A stretch of DNA of 45,093 nucleotides from an uncultured Acetobacteraceae bacterium (GCA_937873225.1 CALMVN010000175.1:1-45093); one strand, 5' to 3'; counted from the first letter of the stretch, positions 1 through 9,900 are shown. Numbers and translations: made by a program. Notes: generated from the letters alone by a model not told the origin.

Positions 1-135
1 CGGTCATGTCGTCCTCTCGTGTCCGCGCCAGACGAGCGCGGGCCGATATGCCGGCGGGCGCCCCGCAATCACCACCTCGCGCCCGGGGGGAAAGAGCGCC
101 CGGCCCGGATTGGAGTTTCCGGCACGCCCGGCTGC

Positions 136-282
136 ATGTGGCGGTCGACATGCGGCGGGATGTAGGTGTCGGAGGCGCGGCGTCTCAAGGCTCTGGAAGC
201 GGAGAACGCGAGGCTGGAGCGGCTCCTGGCGGAGATTGTCATGGACGTCTCGACGCCGAAGGGATCCCTCGCGGAAAAACAC
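136..282 (+). pseudogene. IS3-family transposase orfA remnant
   Basis: Reading from 136, the frame gives a piece that resembles the C-terminal half of an IS3-family OrfA: a GGM-x-VSEA motif, then the leucine-zipper stretch LKALEAENARLERLLAE and an xVMDVST tail. A TAG stop (163-165) sits where these proteins usually have Asp before VSEA. Neither the N-terminal helix-turn-helix nor any orfB follows, because the end of the neighbouring minus-strand gene begins at 354. The element is therefore a dead scrap, recognised by pattern only. It could also be a chance coiled coil, but the GGM/VSEA/LKALE order is specific to the family. Confidence 0.6.
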
Positions 283-353
283 GCGACTTCCGGTTCGCGG
301 CGGGATGCCGCCATCTGCCCGGAGCCGGTCACGGTTCACGCCGCCCTCACGGC

Positions 354-1505
354 TCAAAGCGGATGGAAGGGGAAGGTGAGTGCGGACACCACCTCTGTTT
401 CTTTCGTATTCTCCCTGAACGGCCGATCGAATGAGCCTGCAAGGTCATTGCCGCAGATGTCCTCAAGTTCCGTGGATACCGAAACCTTGTAGGCCCGCAT
501 GGTCCACGGCGCGGCCGGCGTGAAGACGATCTCCATTTCAAGATCCGAGACCCCTGTGTGGCCAGACACGAACGTTCCATCTTCCGTGGTGACGATCAGC
601 GCGCGACACATCAGCGCCCAGTCCAGCGAACGGCTGAACCGCAGCCGGAGGGGCTCCCGACAGCCCGCCGCAGGGGGCTGGACGCTCCATCCAGCCCTGG
701 AGATCCGTTCGCGGACGGGCTCCATGACACTGAACCGCTTGCGGACCGCTCCGGTAAGACGGCGACCGGAAGCGGCGGTCATCCCCGCGCCCACCAGAAG
801 CGTGTAGCTCTGCCCCGCCCTGAGCGGTGGCCCGAGTGTGCGGTTCGGGCCAACGCCGCGCTTCAACCTGCCCGGGTCGAGCAGCACCGTGAGGCAACGC
901 ATGTTCTTGTCCCAAAGCTCGACCGGGGCGCGGTAGAGCGCATCCGCCACCGGCTGGTCGTCGGGACCGAGCAGCGACACTTCCGCCTCGGCAAGGCCCC
1001 GCCGCATGGGTTGCGAAAAGCGCACGTAGAAGCGGAGCAGGTTCTCCGGCAGCTCGTCGGCGGAAGGGAAGATGCCTTCTACCTCCGCCGGCACATCTGA
1101 CCGCACCGCTTCGGGCGTGAAATCCAGCGTGAGCACCGCCTGCCATTCCGGCAAGCCGAACGGGCGTGGGTCAAAGCGCACGCGATAGCGTACCCCAGCC
1201 TCGAAAGGGAAATGCGGCGTAAACCGCATTCCCTCGCCCGTCAACGCGTAGCGTCCCGCGACCGGCGGAACTGGATCACCGGCAGGCTCGTCTTCGAGGT
1301 GCACCGAAACAGCTAGGACCTGCCGCAGCGGAACGCCTTGCCCGTCCCCACCGGCGAGGGCCGACAGCAGGGATGGATCATGCGTCGCGAGCCGTATCGC
1401 CTGTGCCACTCCGCTCCCATCCGTGGCCTCGGCGTCCAAGGTCGCCAGGCCGGCCGCCTTTCCACACGCGTGCGGGGTTCGGCCGCCCTGAAGCGATCCA
1501 TCCAC
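354..1505 (-). CDS. Secreted-type protein with Ig-like (SbsA-like) domains, unknown function
   Basis: About 383 residues if it starts at GTG 1505; a TTG at 1511 that overlaps the upstream TGA is the alternative. I know no named family for it. Repeated segments of the type 'PFEAGVRYRVRF ... VLTLDFTP' and 'LRFYVRFSQPMRRG ... LLDPGRLKRG' look like the bacterial Ig-like fold (SbsA type), with beta-strands ending in 'F(S/T)xP'. Further copies appear around 'EPLRLRFSRSLDWA' and 'LEMEIVFTPAAPW'. No signal peptide follows from the chosen start, so export would need another mechanism or an upstream start. It follows the Tat-exported gene by overlap or 2 bp and is probably translated by coupling from it. 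The pair is likely one functional unit at the cell envelope, but that is inference. Confidence 0.7.
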   Translation of the reverse strand: MDGSLQGGRTPHACGKAAGLATLDAEATDGSGVAQAIRLATHDPSLLSALAGGDGQGVPLRQVLAVSVHLEDEPAGDPVPPVAGRYALTGEGMRFTPHFPFEAGVRYRVRFDPRPFGLPEWQAVLTLDFTPEAVRSDVPAEVEGIFPSADELPENLLRFYVRFSQPMRRGLAEAEVSLLGPDDQPVADALYRAPVELWDKNMRCLTVLLDPGRLKRGVGPNRTLGPPLRAGQSYTLLVGAGMTAASGRRLTGAVRKRFSVMEPVRERISRAGWSVQPPAAGCREPLRLRFSRSLDWALMCRALIVTTEDGTFVSGHTGVSDLEMEIVFTPAAPWTMRAYKVSVSTELEDICGNDLAGSFDRPFRENTKETEVVSALTFPFHPL

Positions 1506-1507
1506 GA

Positions 1508-2806
1508 TCAAGCCCCCCGGGAAATCTCGCCGCGGTGCTGGCGATACCCGAACGGGTCCGGGCCGTTTGGCCAGTTCATCTCCGACATACCGTCCCGTCG
1601 CTCGAAGAAGTAGGGCACCATGATGCTGCTGATGTCCAAACGGTAGCCCGTCTTCGGGTGGCGCCAAATCTGCACCGCCCACTTTCCGTTCAGGATCGCG
1701 AGGTGTTCGGCCTTGATCGGTAGCAGGCCTTGCGTGCGGCCCAGTCCACCTGGCCCGAAGTCGATCGGGCCGCCGGTCGGCTCTGGCTTCGCGCTGCCGA
1801 GATCCGCGATGGCGATACGCGACGCGCTCCGCGTGTCGATGGTGACCAGCAGGTAGTCCTTGCTGTCGAACGGGTTGGTGAAGGCGAGCATGTCGAGCGG
1901 GTTGCTGCCGTAGCCCAGCTCGCCGATCACGTCGCCGCGTACGTGCGCCCCGTTTTTCAGGGAGGCCAAGGGAAAGCGCACGAGCGGGGTGCAGCCATAA
2001 ACCGCGAAGAGGTACGGCTCGCCTTCCACCTCCCGGACGAGGTGGCGGATGATCGGTGCCCGGGTTTCCCATTCCGCGTGCACCGGATGCCAGATCTCCA
2101 CGGTGCTCGTCGTCATCGCCGAAGTGAACGGGTAGGGGATGCGGTGCAGCGTGGAGGCAAAGCGCTGGTTCGAGATGCCGGACACGAACACCTCGCCGCC
2201 GTAGAACTTCACGTCCGTGATGGCAAAGGACCGCTGCGTGTCGAACTCCAGGTTGGCGGCCGGGTCGGGCTCGTTGGGAACCGCCGCCCGCGAGTGGGGG
2301 ATGGGACCCAGGTCGAGCACCTCCAACTCGCCGTGGTTCAGCTTGACGATCGCCGGCAGCGCCCCGACGCTCCGGCCGCGCTCGACGGACATGAACACCT
2401 GCTGCGACGGCTGGTGGACGGTCATGTCGTTGATCACGATCTGGTCGGGCGTGGTTCCCAACAGCGCCGCCAGCTTGCCGTCGAGCCCGCGCAGAAGGTC
2501 GCGACCTTCGAAGTTGTGGAAGTTGCCGAGCTCCACATCCACCTGCGACGTCACGTCCGCCGGCCGAAGCTCGAAGGCATGGATGGCTGCCCCGGCGGCG
2601 TCGCCGACGAAAAGGATGCGGTCCGGGCCGAACGCCAGCGCTCCGGCTGCCTTCAACGGGCCGGACACTCCGGCGCCGGATGTGGTGCCCTTCGATGACG
2701 GCTGGGCCTTGGCGCGCCCGACGAGAAGCACGCCCGCCGCCGCCCCGGTGAGCCCGAGCACCGAGCGGCGACTGCTGCTGAATTCCTTTCGATCCGGGTC
2801 TGCCAT
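1508..2806 (-). CDS. Tat-exported beta-propeller-like protein, unknown function
   Basis: 432 residues. The N-terminus carries a clear twin-arginine signal (SSRRSVLGLTGAAAG, residues about 11-25) ending near AKAQ, so the folded protein should cross the membrane by Tat. The mature part has spaced strands such as 'ALAFGPDRILFVGDAAG', 'AIVKLNHGELEVLDL', 'DYLLVTIDTRSASRIAI' and 'GLLPIKAEHLAILNG', which suggest a propeller fold like those of secreted quinoprotein or LVIVD-type proteins. I see no definite cofactor motif. The ATG at 2806 has a good AAGGA ribosome site about 8 bases upstream. It is first of a two-gene unit, with the Ig-like protein directly after it. Possible roles are an extracytoplasmic enzyme or binding protein. 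The Tat signal is strong evidence; the fold is an inference. Confidence 0.75.
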   Translation of the reverse strand: MADPDRKEFSSSRRSVLGLTGAAAGVLLVGRAKAQPSSKGTTSGAGVSGPLKAAGALAFGPDRILFVGDAAGAAIHAFELRPADVTSQVDVELGNFHNFEGRDLLRGLDGKLAALLGTTPDQIVINDMTVHQPSQQVFMSVERGRSVGALPAIVKLNHGELEVLDLGPIPHSRAAVPNEPDPAANLEFDTQRSFAITDVKFYGGEVFVSGISNQRFASTLHRIPYPFTSAMTTSTVEIWHPVHAEWETRAPIIRHLVREVEGEPYLFAVYGCTPLVRFPLASLKNGAHVRGDVIGELGYGSNPLDMLAFTNPFDSKDYLLVTIDTRSASRIAIADLGSAKPEPTGGPIDFGPGGLGRTQGLLPIKAEHLAILNGKWAVQIWRHPKTGYRLDISSIMVPYFFERRDGMSEMNWPNGPDPFGYRQHRGEISRGA

Positions 2807-2970
2807 GTCAATCTTCCTTTAAGTTCTTCTGCTGGATCGTTGTTACCGCCACCCCTGGAACAGGTCGCCGGGTTTCAGGTCGGCTTCCAGGAAGGCGTCT
2901 CAGTTCTGGCGGGACGAACCCGGGATCCCGGCGGCGGATGAAGCCGTGCTCCTACCTGATGCCGGGCTGG

Positions 2971-3624
2971 TCACGATGTTTCGGATCCGACCAGCGCCTC
3001 GGCCTCCTTGGCCGACACCAGCCTGCCGACCTTGCCCATCTCGTGCAGGTCGCCGCCGACCTCGATGCGGATGGACTGGTCCACGCCGCCGATCGCCACC
3101 GGCGAGAAGCCGCCAGCCTCGATCAGCGCCGCTACCGTCCGCCCCGCTTCGGGATAGTCCGTCGCGTAGAACAGGACGGCGCGCTCCGGCGTGCGGTTGG
3201 CCGCCTGAGCGAGCGATCCTGCGCTCAGCGTGCCGAAGGCCTTCACGAGCTTCGCCCCGTCCGGCAGCAGGCCGGTGATGAGCTGCCCGGAAGATTGCGC
3301 ATCCGGGATCGTCTTCCTGAAGCCACCCTTGCCGTCCGGCGCAATCGGGTTGGACGGGTCCACGACAACCTTGCCGGCCAGGCTCGCCTGGTGGGAGGCG
3401 ATCAGCTCCTTTATCGCATCCAGGTAGACGGCAAGAATAATGACGTCCGCCTTGCCGATCGCATCATCAACGGCGCTAGCCGAAACCGCGTTGCCCAGCT
3501 CCGCGGCAAGCGACTCAGCCTTGGCGAGCGTCCTGTCCGCGACGATGATCTCCATTCCGCCATTGGCGAGGTTCCTGGCCACGGTCGCGCCGATGTTGCC
3601 CAGTCCTATTACGGCTGTTGTCAT
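2971..3624 (-). CDS. NADPH-dependent F420-reductase-like oxidoreductase
   Basis: 217 residues from the ATG at 3624, preceded by AAAAGGAG about 8 bases upstream; a longer in-frame start at 3645 lacks such a site. The N-terminus TTAVIGLGNIGATVARNL is a Rossmann GxGxxG nucleotide-binding loop, followed by 'VADRTLAKAESLA' as the region that reads the 2'-phosphate of NADP. 'ADVIILAVYLDAIKELI', 'VVVDPSNPI' and 'LVKAFGTLSAGSL' are hallmarks of the NADP-oxidoreductase coenzyme-F420-dependent family. In proteobacteria these proteins act on unknown small substrates rather than F420. It is cytoplasmic, with no export signal, unlike its distant paralogue at 16294-17055. The next gene downstream of the promoter side is an NTF2-fold protein, a common pairing in redox clusters. 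Confidence 0.85.
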   Translation of the reverse strand: MTTAVIGLGNIGATVARNLANGGMEIIVADRTLAKAESLAAELGNAVSASAVDDAIGKADVIILAVYLDAIKELIASHQASLAGKVVVDPSNPIAPDGKGGFRKTIPDAQSSGQLITGLLPDGAKLVKAFGTLSAGSLAQAANRTPERAVLFYATDYPEAGRTVAALIEAGGFSPVAIGGVDQSIRIEVGGDLHEMGKVGRLVSAKEAEALVGSETS

Positions 3625-3816
3625 TCTTCGAACTCCTTTTCCCATGGGAACGATGCTTGGGATCTCGGGGCGACGCCGTTCATCACAACAGCATGGACCG
3701 CCAAGCGCCTGCTTGCCGTTCCGGTCGGAGCATGGACCGGCTACGCAGCCACTTCAACCTGACCTGGACTGGAGGACGGAGAAACTACGCCCGCAGCGGG
3801 ACGTCCAGGCCGATCA

Positions 3817-4302
3817 TCAGGATGCCTTGAAGCTCGTGTCCGCCTGGTCAAGAAATGGCTGGAAAAGGTCAGTCGGCCAGTTCGGGTCGGAACGGGATGT
3901 GCGCTCGAGGCACTTCCACACTCCGTCCCGCCGCTCGAACACGTCGTCGTAGGTTCCGGTCGACACCGTTCCGGAGCGGTCGGCCTTCCACCATACGAAC
4001 CAGCGCCAATGCGCCTCCGCACGGTCGCCGGACCCCGCGATCTCGAAGGCCCCCATCGAGTGGAACCACTTGTCCATCGGGAACACGCTGTGGGCAAAGT
4101 CGAACATCTGCTTCATGCCCGCCGGCCCGTCGAACGTCGACGTTCGGAGATCGAACACGTTGAATTTCGCTTCTGGCCAGTAGAGCCGGTTGTACATGTC
4201 AACCTGGTCTCGGCCCCACCCCCTGTCGATGCAACGTTGGTGCAAGTTGAGTTGCTCGAAGATCGTAAAACGATCGAGGACGCTCAGTTCGTCGGTCTTC
4301 AT
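3817..4302 (-). CDS. SnoaL-like / NTF2-fold protein
   Basis: 161 residues, a normal length for the nuclear-transport-factor-2-like superfamily. It begins with a helical stretch (LDRFTIFEQLNLHQRCIDRG), then the typical 'YNRLYWPEAKFNVFDLRTSTFDGPAGMKQMFDFAHSVFP' sheet/cone region, 'AHWRWFVWWKA' and 'GTYDDVFERRDGVWKCLER' strands. Proteins of this kind are small-ligand isomerases, dehydratases, hydroxylase partners or binding proteins; the substrate cannot be read from sequence. There is no signal peptide. The ATG at 4302 has no clear ribosome site, so the start is less certain. It stands upstream of the F420-reductase-like gene on the same strand with a 192-bp gap and may share its transcript. 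Confidence 0.8.
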   Translation of the reverse strand: MKTDELSVLDRFTIFEQLNLHQRCIDRGWGRDQVDMYNRLYWPEAKFNVFDLRTSTFDGPAGMKQMFDFAHSVFPMDKWFHSMGAFEIAGSGDRAEAHWRWFVWWKADRSGTVSTGTYDDVFERRDGVWKCLERTSRSDPNWPTDLFQPFLDQADTSFKAS

Positions 4303-4469
4303 GCGGCTTGGCTAAGACAACCGAGCTTGCGCGTATAGGCGGCAAGGATGGGAAACTTATTCCAGCGTTTGGGCAGGTGCCCTAGCGAACTGTTCGGTTC
4401 GCTGTATGCGGACGGAGTGCACCGGAGTGCTCTACCGCTAGAAGTAGAGCTTGATATCTAGAATGCCTC

Positions 4470-4862
4470 TCAAAACCTGCTCTGCAGCTTGTTGAAGCAG
4501 ATGAGCAAGCAGGGGAGCGCGGTGAAGGCGTGGTGGATGTCGCTTCTGCGCCCATAGCGTATGACGAGCCGACGGAAGCGGTTGATCCAGGCAAAGGTCC
4601 GCTCGATGACCTACCTGTGCCGGCCCAGATCCTGGCTCGTCGCGACGCCCCGCCGCGCGATGGGAAGTGTAATCCCGCGACGGCCGCAGGCTTGGCTGCA
4701 GCGTCGACAGGCGTAGGCCTTGTCAATGTGGAGCGTGTCCGGCCGGCGCCGTCCTCGCCCTGCCTTGCCATTGATGGACCGGATGCTGTCGAGCAGCTCC
4801 TCGAACGGCATGCTGTCGTTGGTGCTGGCCCTCGTCAGGGCGAAGGCGAGAAACGTTGAGGT
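4470..4862 (-). pseudogene. IS5-family transposase relic, 3' part
   Basis: Read on the minus strand, the frame gives ALTRASTNDSMPFEELLDSI, then an 'IDKAY...CRR' block, then 'GRHR-stop-VIERTFAWINRF' and 'RRLVIRYGRRSDIHHAF', ending at a TGA at 4470. This is the C-terminal DDE region of an IS5 (IS427/IS1031-like) transposase. The Trp that normally follows GRHR has become TAG at 4611-4613 (TGG to TAG), and the N-terminal half is missing. No inverted repeats could be assigned. It shares a 39-bp perfect match with the relic near 18.4 kb, so both derive from related elements. Confidence 0.85.
4781..4819. repeat. 39-bp perfect repeat, copy 1 (within IS5-family relic)
   Basis: Thirty-nine bases here are identical to 18416-18454, and the match stops sharply at both ends. 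It encodes, on the minus strand, the conserved transposase stretch D-S-M-P-F-E-E-L-L-D-S-I. The flanking sequence has diverged or lost frame in both copies. Confidence 0.9.
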
Positions 4863-4910
4863 GACATGGCGGAAGCTAATGCTGGGCCTGCACCACCAAA
4901 CCCAAGCGCC

Positions 4911-5666
4911 TCACTTCGCGATGGCGAATGCGCGTGAGTCAGCCCGACGTAGGGGATGAAGTCGTGGTACGAAGGTACGTCCAACTGGGATGTGCCGCCC
5001 GTTTTGCAGGACGACGGACCAGCCGCCGGTGGACAACCGTTCCATTGCGGAGACATGTGGCCAATGGACGATCCAGGATCGGTGCACCCGGACGAACAGG
5101 TTCGGGTCGAGCCGACGCTCGAGCGAGGTTATCGTGCCGGACATCAGAAAGGACCGCGTGCCGACGTGGAGACGGACGTAGTCGCGTTCAGCTTCGACAA
5201 GATCGAGCGTGGAAGTCGGGATCCTGACCAGGTTTCCGTTGCGTGGCACCCACAGGTCCAGGCTAGGTCCGGGCTGGGCGGGAGCCGCTGACGGCAACCG
5301 CGGCGGTTGGAGGCGCCTTAGCGCCCGGTCAAGGCGATCGAGCGATACCGGCTTGAGCAGGTAGTCTGCCGCCGCCAGGTCAAAAGCTTCCACTGCAAAG
5401 CGCTCATGTGCGGTCACGAACACGACAGCCGGCGACGTCGAAGCGCCTGCCACCGCGCGCGCCAATGCCATTCCGTCGAGACCGGGCATGTCGACGTCGA
5501 GGAGAGCCACGTCCGGGCTCAGCGCCTCAAGCATCCGCAGCCCCTCTCGGCCGTCCGTGGCCGTTCCCACGACTCGCACTCCGTCCAGGCGGTTGCACAA
5601 GAGATGCAGGCGCCGAACGGCGTGCGGCTCATCGTCGACCACGACGACGTCCAAATCCCGACCCAC
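4911..5666 (-). CDS. LytTR-family response regulator
   Basis: 251 residues, starting at GTG 5666, five bases after the kinase stop, which indicates translational linkage. The N-terminal receiver domain (about 1-120) has the acidic pair DD at 11-12, the phosphoacceptor Asp57 in 'LLDVDMPG', a Thr in 'VFVTAHE' and Lys in 'YLLKPV'. A Pro-rich linker (about 125-140) leads to a LytTR DNA-binding domain: 'VPRNGNLVRIPTSTLDLVEAERDYVRLHVG', 'FLMSGTITSLERRLDPNLFVRVHRSWIV'. This is the AlgR/LytR type that binds direct-repeat sites as a dimer. Partner kinase is the gene just upstream. Its target may include the divergent protease gene, an inference from position only. The downstream neighbour is an IS5 relic, so nothing further is likely to be cotranscribed. 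Confidence 0.93.
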   Translation of the reverse strand: MGRDLDVVVVDDEPHAVRRLHLLCNRLDGVRVVGTATDGREGLRMLEALSPDVALLDVDMPGLDGMALARAVAGASTSPAVVFVTAHERFAVEAFDLAAADYLLKPVSLDRLDRALRRLQPPRLPSAAPAQPGPSLDLWVPRNGNLVRIPTSTLDLVEAERDYVRLHVGTRSFLMSGTITSLERRLDPNLFVRVHRSWIVHWPHVSAMERLSTGGWSVVLQNGRHIPVGRTFVPRLHPLRRADSRAFAIAK

Positions 5667-5671
5667 GGGCG

Positions 5672-6784
5672 TCAGACGGCGGCGAAGAGCAGGGGCATGA
5701 CGATCTCGGCGCGGAACCCACCGCAGGCACGGGCGCCGAACGAGAAGCGAGCCTCGTCGCCGAACCGGGCGGCGAGCCTGGCAGACACGTTGCGCAGGCC
5801 GACGCCGAGGCCGTTCGAAACCGGACGCAGCCAGTTGCCATCATCCTGTCCGGTTGCGGGCGCATCGTCCTCGACCGTAAGCCGCAGCGACGAACCGATC
5901 GCTTCCGCACGCAACTCGACCCGGACCGGACAGGCGACGCGGGACACAGCGTGCCGGACGGTGTTCTCCACCAAGGGCTGCAGCAACAGGCCTGGAACGC
6001 GAGCAAGGGCCAGGTCAGGCGGAAGCGATACGTCGACCCGAAGACGCTCGCCGAAGCGAATGCGCTCGATGTCCAGGTAGAGCCGCTGGTGGTCGATCTC
6101 GTCAACGAGCGGGATGTCCTCGCTGCGCTCCTCTGACAACGCCGAGCGCAGGAACACCGACAACGCCATCAGCGCCCGCTCGGCGCCTTCCGCATCGCCT
6201 TCAAGCACCAGCGCCGACACGGTGTTAAGCGCGTTGAACAGGAGATGCGGGTTGACCTGATAGCGTAGGGCCGCGAGCTGGGCAGTCCGCAGTTCCGCTT
6301 CCGCAACCGCGATCTGGCGCCTCGCGTCCTGATGCCGGACGGCGTCGGATACCGCTGTGTAGGCGATCGCCCAGGCAGCCATCAGGAAGTAGTTCTCGCT
6401 CACCGTCTGCGAGGCGATCGCGAGCAGGCTGACGCTCTGCCGGTAGCGAGCATCCCAAAGTTCTGCCGGCGAGAGCACGAACATGATGTCGTAGTTCAGC
6501 ACCGACAACAGGAGCGCCGGCACCGCCGTAACGGCCAGCGCCAGCGCGATGCGGATGCCCATCCGGGCACCGTCCCACCGCCTGAGCACGAGAAACACCA
6601 CCCAGGTCAGGACCCCGCCCATCAAAGCCGTGAGGAAGTGGCGTTCGATCAGCACGCCCTTGCGGTCGAACGAGATCACGCCGATGCGGCCGGCCACCAG
6701 GGCTAAGTAGAGGGTCCAGGCGCCGGCGATCGAGAGCATTGCGGAGGTAGAGTGCTGCCTTCCTGCCGGAAGGTTCCAAGTCAT
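5672..6784 (-). CDS. LytS/AlgZ-type sensor histidine kinase
   Basis: 370 residues from the ATG at 6784, which has a GGAG site 7-8 bases upstream; the open frame runs much further but that part is antisense to the protease. Four hydrophobic segments occupy about residues 15-150 ('AWTLYLALVAGRIGVISF', 'LMGGVLTWVVFLVL', 'IALALAVTAVPALLLSVL', 'YFLMAAWAIAYTAVS'). A short helix leads to the His_kinase motif 'LRYQVNPHLLFNALN', with the phospho-His at 180, then an ATPase domain with 'LLLQPLVENTVRHAV' (N box) and 'GLGVGLRNVSARL' (G box). No periplasmic sensor domain is seen, so the signal is probably membrane- or lipid-phase, or a ligand between helices. It is the partner of the LytTR regulator five bases downstream. 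Confidence 0.93.
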   Translation of the reverse strand: MTWNLPAGRQHSTSAMLSIAGAWTLYLALVAGRIGVISFDRKGVLIERHFLTALMGGVLTWVVFLVLRRWDGARMGIRIALALAVTAVPALLLSVLNYDIMFVLSPAELWDARYRQSVSLLAIASQTVSENYFLMAAWAIAYTAVSDAVRHQDARRQIAVAEAELRTAQLAALRYQVNPHLLFNALNTVSALVLEGDAEGAERALMALSVFLRSALSEERSEDIPLVDEIDHQRLYLDIERIRFGERLRVDVSLPPDLALARVPGLLLQPLVENTVRHAVSRVACPVRVELRAEAIGSSLRLTVEDDAPATGQDDGNWLRPVSNGLGVGLRNVSARLAARFGDEARFSFGARACGGFRAEIVMPLLFAAV

Positions 6785-6979
6785 CTCGCTCTCCGGGTCC
6801 GGTGGCAACGGCAAACAGCCATAGCAGGAAATCGATCGGCATGCCGGTTCCACAGGTCGTTGGTCGAGACAATGGGGCGTTGGTCGAGCGCGTGCTTCTC
6901 TTCCGCCGATCCGGGCCGCACCAGCCGGGCCGACCCTGGCCCGCCACTGGGACCGCGCGTCACGACGGAGCTTGTGCCT

Positions 6980-9900
6980 TTGCTGTTCCCCTACCGTGCC
7001 AGCCGGGTCCTGCTGTTCATGCTCCTCTCGACCGCCTGCACACAGGCCCAGGCTGCGGGGCCGCCGCAGTCGGACGCCCCGGTGCTGATGCGGTTCCCCA
7101 ACACGTCGCGGGACCGCATCGCCTTCGTGGCGGCGGACCAGCTCTGGACGGCGCCCCGCACGGGAGGCAGAGCCACGGCGCTCACCACCGACCCGTCGCG
7201 CAAGATGCTGCCGCGCTTCTCGCCGGACGGACGCTGGATCGCATTCACCGCCGTGCACGGCTCGACCGCCGATGTCGAGGTCATCCCGGCGGAGGGCGGA
7301 GCCGCGCGACGGCTCACCTACACGTCGCTGCCCGGAATGGCGCGTGGGGCGCCGGACAACATGGTGGTTGGTTGGACGCCGGATGGTCGCTCGGTGGTGT
7401 TCCTGTCCAGGAGGGCGAGCTGGAACCGCTGGCTGGAGCGGCCTTCCGCAGTCCCGGTCGCGGGTGGAATGCCGACGCCGCTTCCGGTCGACCAGTCCGG
7501 GTTCCTGTCGTTCGGGCCGGACGGACACAAGATGGCGCTGAACCGGGTGATGCGGGACTTCGAGCCGTGGAAGCGCTACGTGGGCGGCCAGGCGCAGGCG
7601 ATCTCGGTCTACGACCCGGACACGAGGCGGCTGCGGATGATCACCCACTGGAAGGGCACCAATGCCCAGCCGATGTGGGCGGGAGACAGGATCTACTTCC
7701 TGTCCGACCGGGACCGGGCACGACGCGAGAACATCTGGGTCTACGACCTGCACGGCGGCCAGACGCGGCAGGTCACCCACTTCACCGACTTCGACGTCGA
7801 CTTCCCAAGCCTGGGCTCGGGCGCGATCTCGTTTCAGGAGGGTGGCCGGCTGTGGCGCTTGGACCTGCCGGACGAGCAGCTGCACGCCCTCGATGTCGAC
7901 GTGCCGGTCGATCCTGGCGCGACCTCGCAGAGGATGGTGGCCGCCGAGCCGAGCCTGAGGGACCTGGACGGGTTCCAGTATCCCTCGTCCTTCAAGCTGG
8001 TCGATTTCGGGTTGTCGCCGGACGGCAGCCGGGCAGCATTCTCCGCTCACGGGGACATCGTCCTGGCGCCGACGGGGACCGGCGTGCCGCAAGACCTGAC
8101 CAACAGCAGCGGCGCGGACGAGGACCATCCGGCCTTCTCGCCGGATGGGAGGTCGATCGCCTACACGACCGATGTCACCGGCGAGCAGCAGGTCGCGCTT
8201 CGCCCGGCTGCCGGCGGTCCCGAGCGGATCCTGACCCGGTTCGAGCACGGCGTCCTTTATCTCCCCGTCTGGTCGCCCGCCGGTACCCGCCTCGCGGTCG
8301 CGGACGGGTCCCACAACCTTTGGCTGCTGGAGGCAGCCGGCGGGGCCTCGCTTGTGGCGCACGATCCGGTCCAGGAGATCCGTGATCCCAGCTTCTCGCC
8401 GGATGGGTGCTGGATCGCCTTCTCCACCCGGCGAGCGAGTGGCACCGCCTCCATCCACCTGTTCGAGATCGCGACGCGGCGCGACACCGTGGTCAGCGAC
8501 CCGCTTGAAAGCGACGCCAAGCCGGTGTTCTCGTCGGACGGCCGGTTCCTGTTGTTCGTGTCGGACCGCCGGAGCGCCGTGGTCCAGTCGGACCTGGACC
8601 GCAGCTTCGTGACGACGTTCTCCACCGGGCTGTACGCCGCCGTGCTGCGCAGGGACGACGCCGCTCCGGTTGCGGCCGGAGGCCGCGCCGCCGCACCTCC
8701 TTCCGGCGATCCATCGGCACCGGCGTTCCGCATCGACCTGGACGGGCTGATGCGTCGGGTGGTGCCGCTGCCGGCTGCGCCGGGCAACATCTCGGACCTC
8801 GGCGTGCGGGGCACGCGCGTGTTCTTTCAGCTTGATCCGGTGTCCTCGGTGCCCGGGCCGCTGCCGGGCGGTCGGTCGTCGCTGCACGTCCTCGACCTCG
8901 ACGCCGCTGCGCCGGACGCGGTGGTGGTCGATGGCCTGTCGAGCTTCGCCGTGTCGGGCGACGGGCGGCGGGTGATGTACGAGACCGAAGCGGGCGGCTG
9001 GCGCATCGCCGACGCCGCAGCGGGCGGCGGCCACGGATCCGCCGCGCTCGCCACTGCAGGAATCCGGGTCGAGGTCGATCCGCGGAAAGAATGGCGCGAG
9101 GTGTTCGAGAGCGCCTGGCGGCTCGACCGCGACCTGTTCGTGCAGGGGAACATGGACGGACGCGACTGGAACGCGGTGCGGACCGCTTACGAGTCCTACC
9201 TGCCGCTGCTGCGCTCACCCTACGACCTCGACTACCTGCTGCAGCAGCTTCAGGGCGAGCTCGGCAGCTCGCACATGGTGATCCTTCCTGCCGCGGCAGC
9301 GGCGGCACCTCCCGTCGCGGAGGCCCGGTCGATCGGTGCCGACCTCGCGGCCGACGCGGCCTCCGGGCGCTACCGCCTCGCGCGCATTCGCCGTGGCGAC
9401 AGCAGCAGGCCGGCGCAACGCAGCCCGCTCGCGGCCCCGGGGGTGGACGCGCCCGAGGGAAGCTTCCTCCTCGCGATCGACGGCACGGAGCTGAGAACAC
9501 CCGACGACCCGGACCGCCTGCTCGCGGAGGCGACGGGAACGCTCACCCTCAGCCTGGCGTCGTCCCCGACCGGACCGCGGCACGACGTGCGGATCGAGCC
9601 GCTGCGCAACGAGCTCGCCCTGCGGCAGGTCGACTGGGTGGCGGCAAACCGCGCGACGGTGGACCGGCTATCCGGCAAACGGCTCGGCTATGTCTATCTT
9701 CCGGACATGGAGGCAGGCGGGGTGGAGGCGATGGCGCACGACCTCACGGCGCAGGCGGGGCGGAAAGGGCTAATAGTGGACGTGCGCTACAACCGGGGCG
9801 GCTTCATCACCCCCTGGGTCCTCCAGCAGCTGCAGGAACGGCCGCGCGGCTACTTCGTCAACCGCCAGCTCGGTACCGAGCCGCGACCCGCGGCCGCGAC

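Noticed and set aside
354-2072. Long upstream extension of the Ig-like gene
   Set aside because: The part before about 1511 overlaps the Tat-exported gene in another frame and is Arg-rich and without a fold pattern.
5672-9034. 1120-codon minus-strand open frame running through the protease gene
   Set aside because: Only the 3' part (from ATG 6784) is a kinase. The rest has low-complexity His/Arg/Gly composition typical of the reverse of a GC-rich gene.
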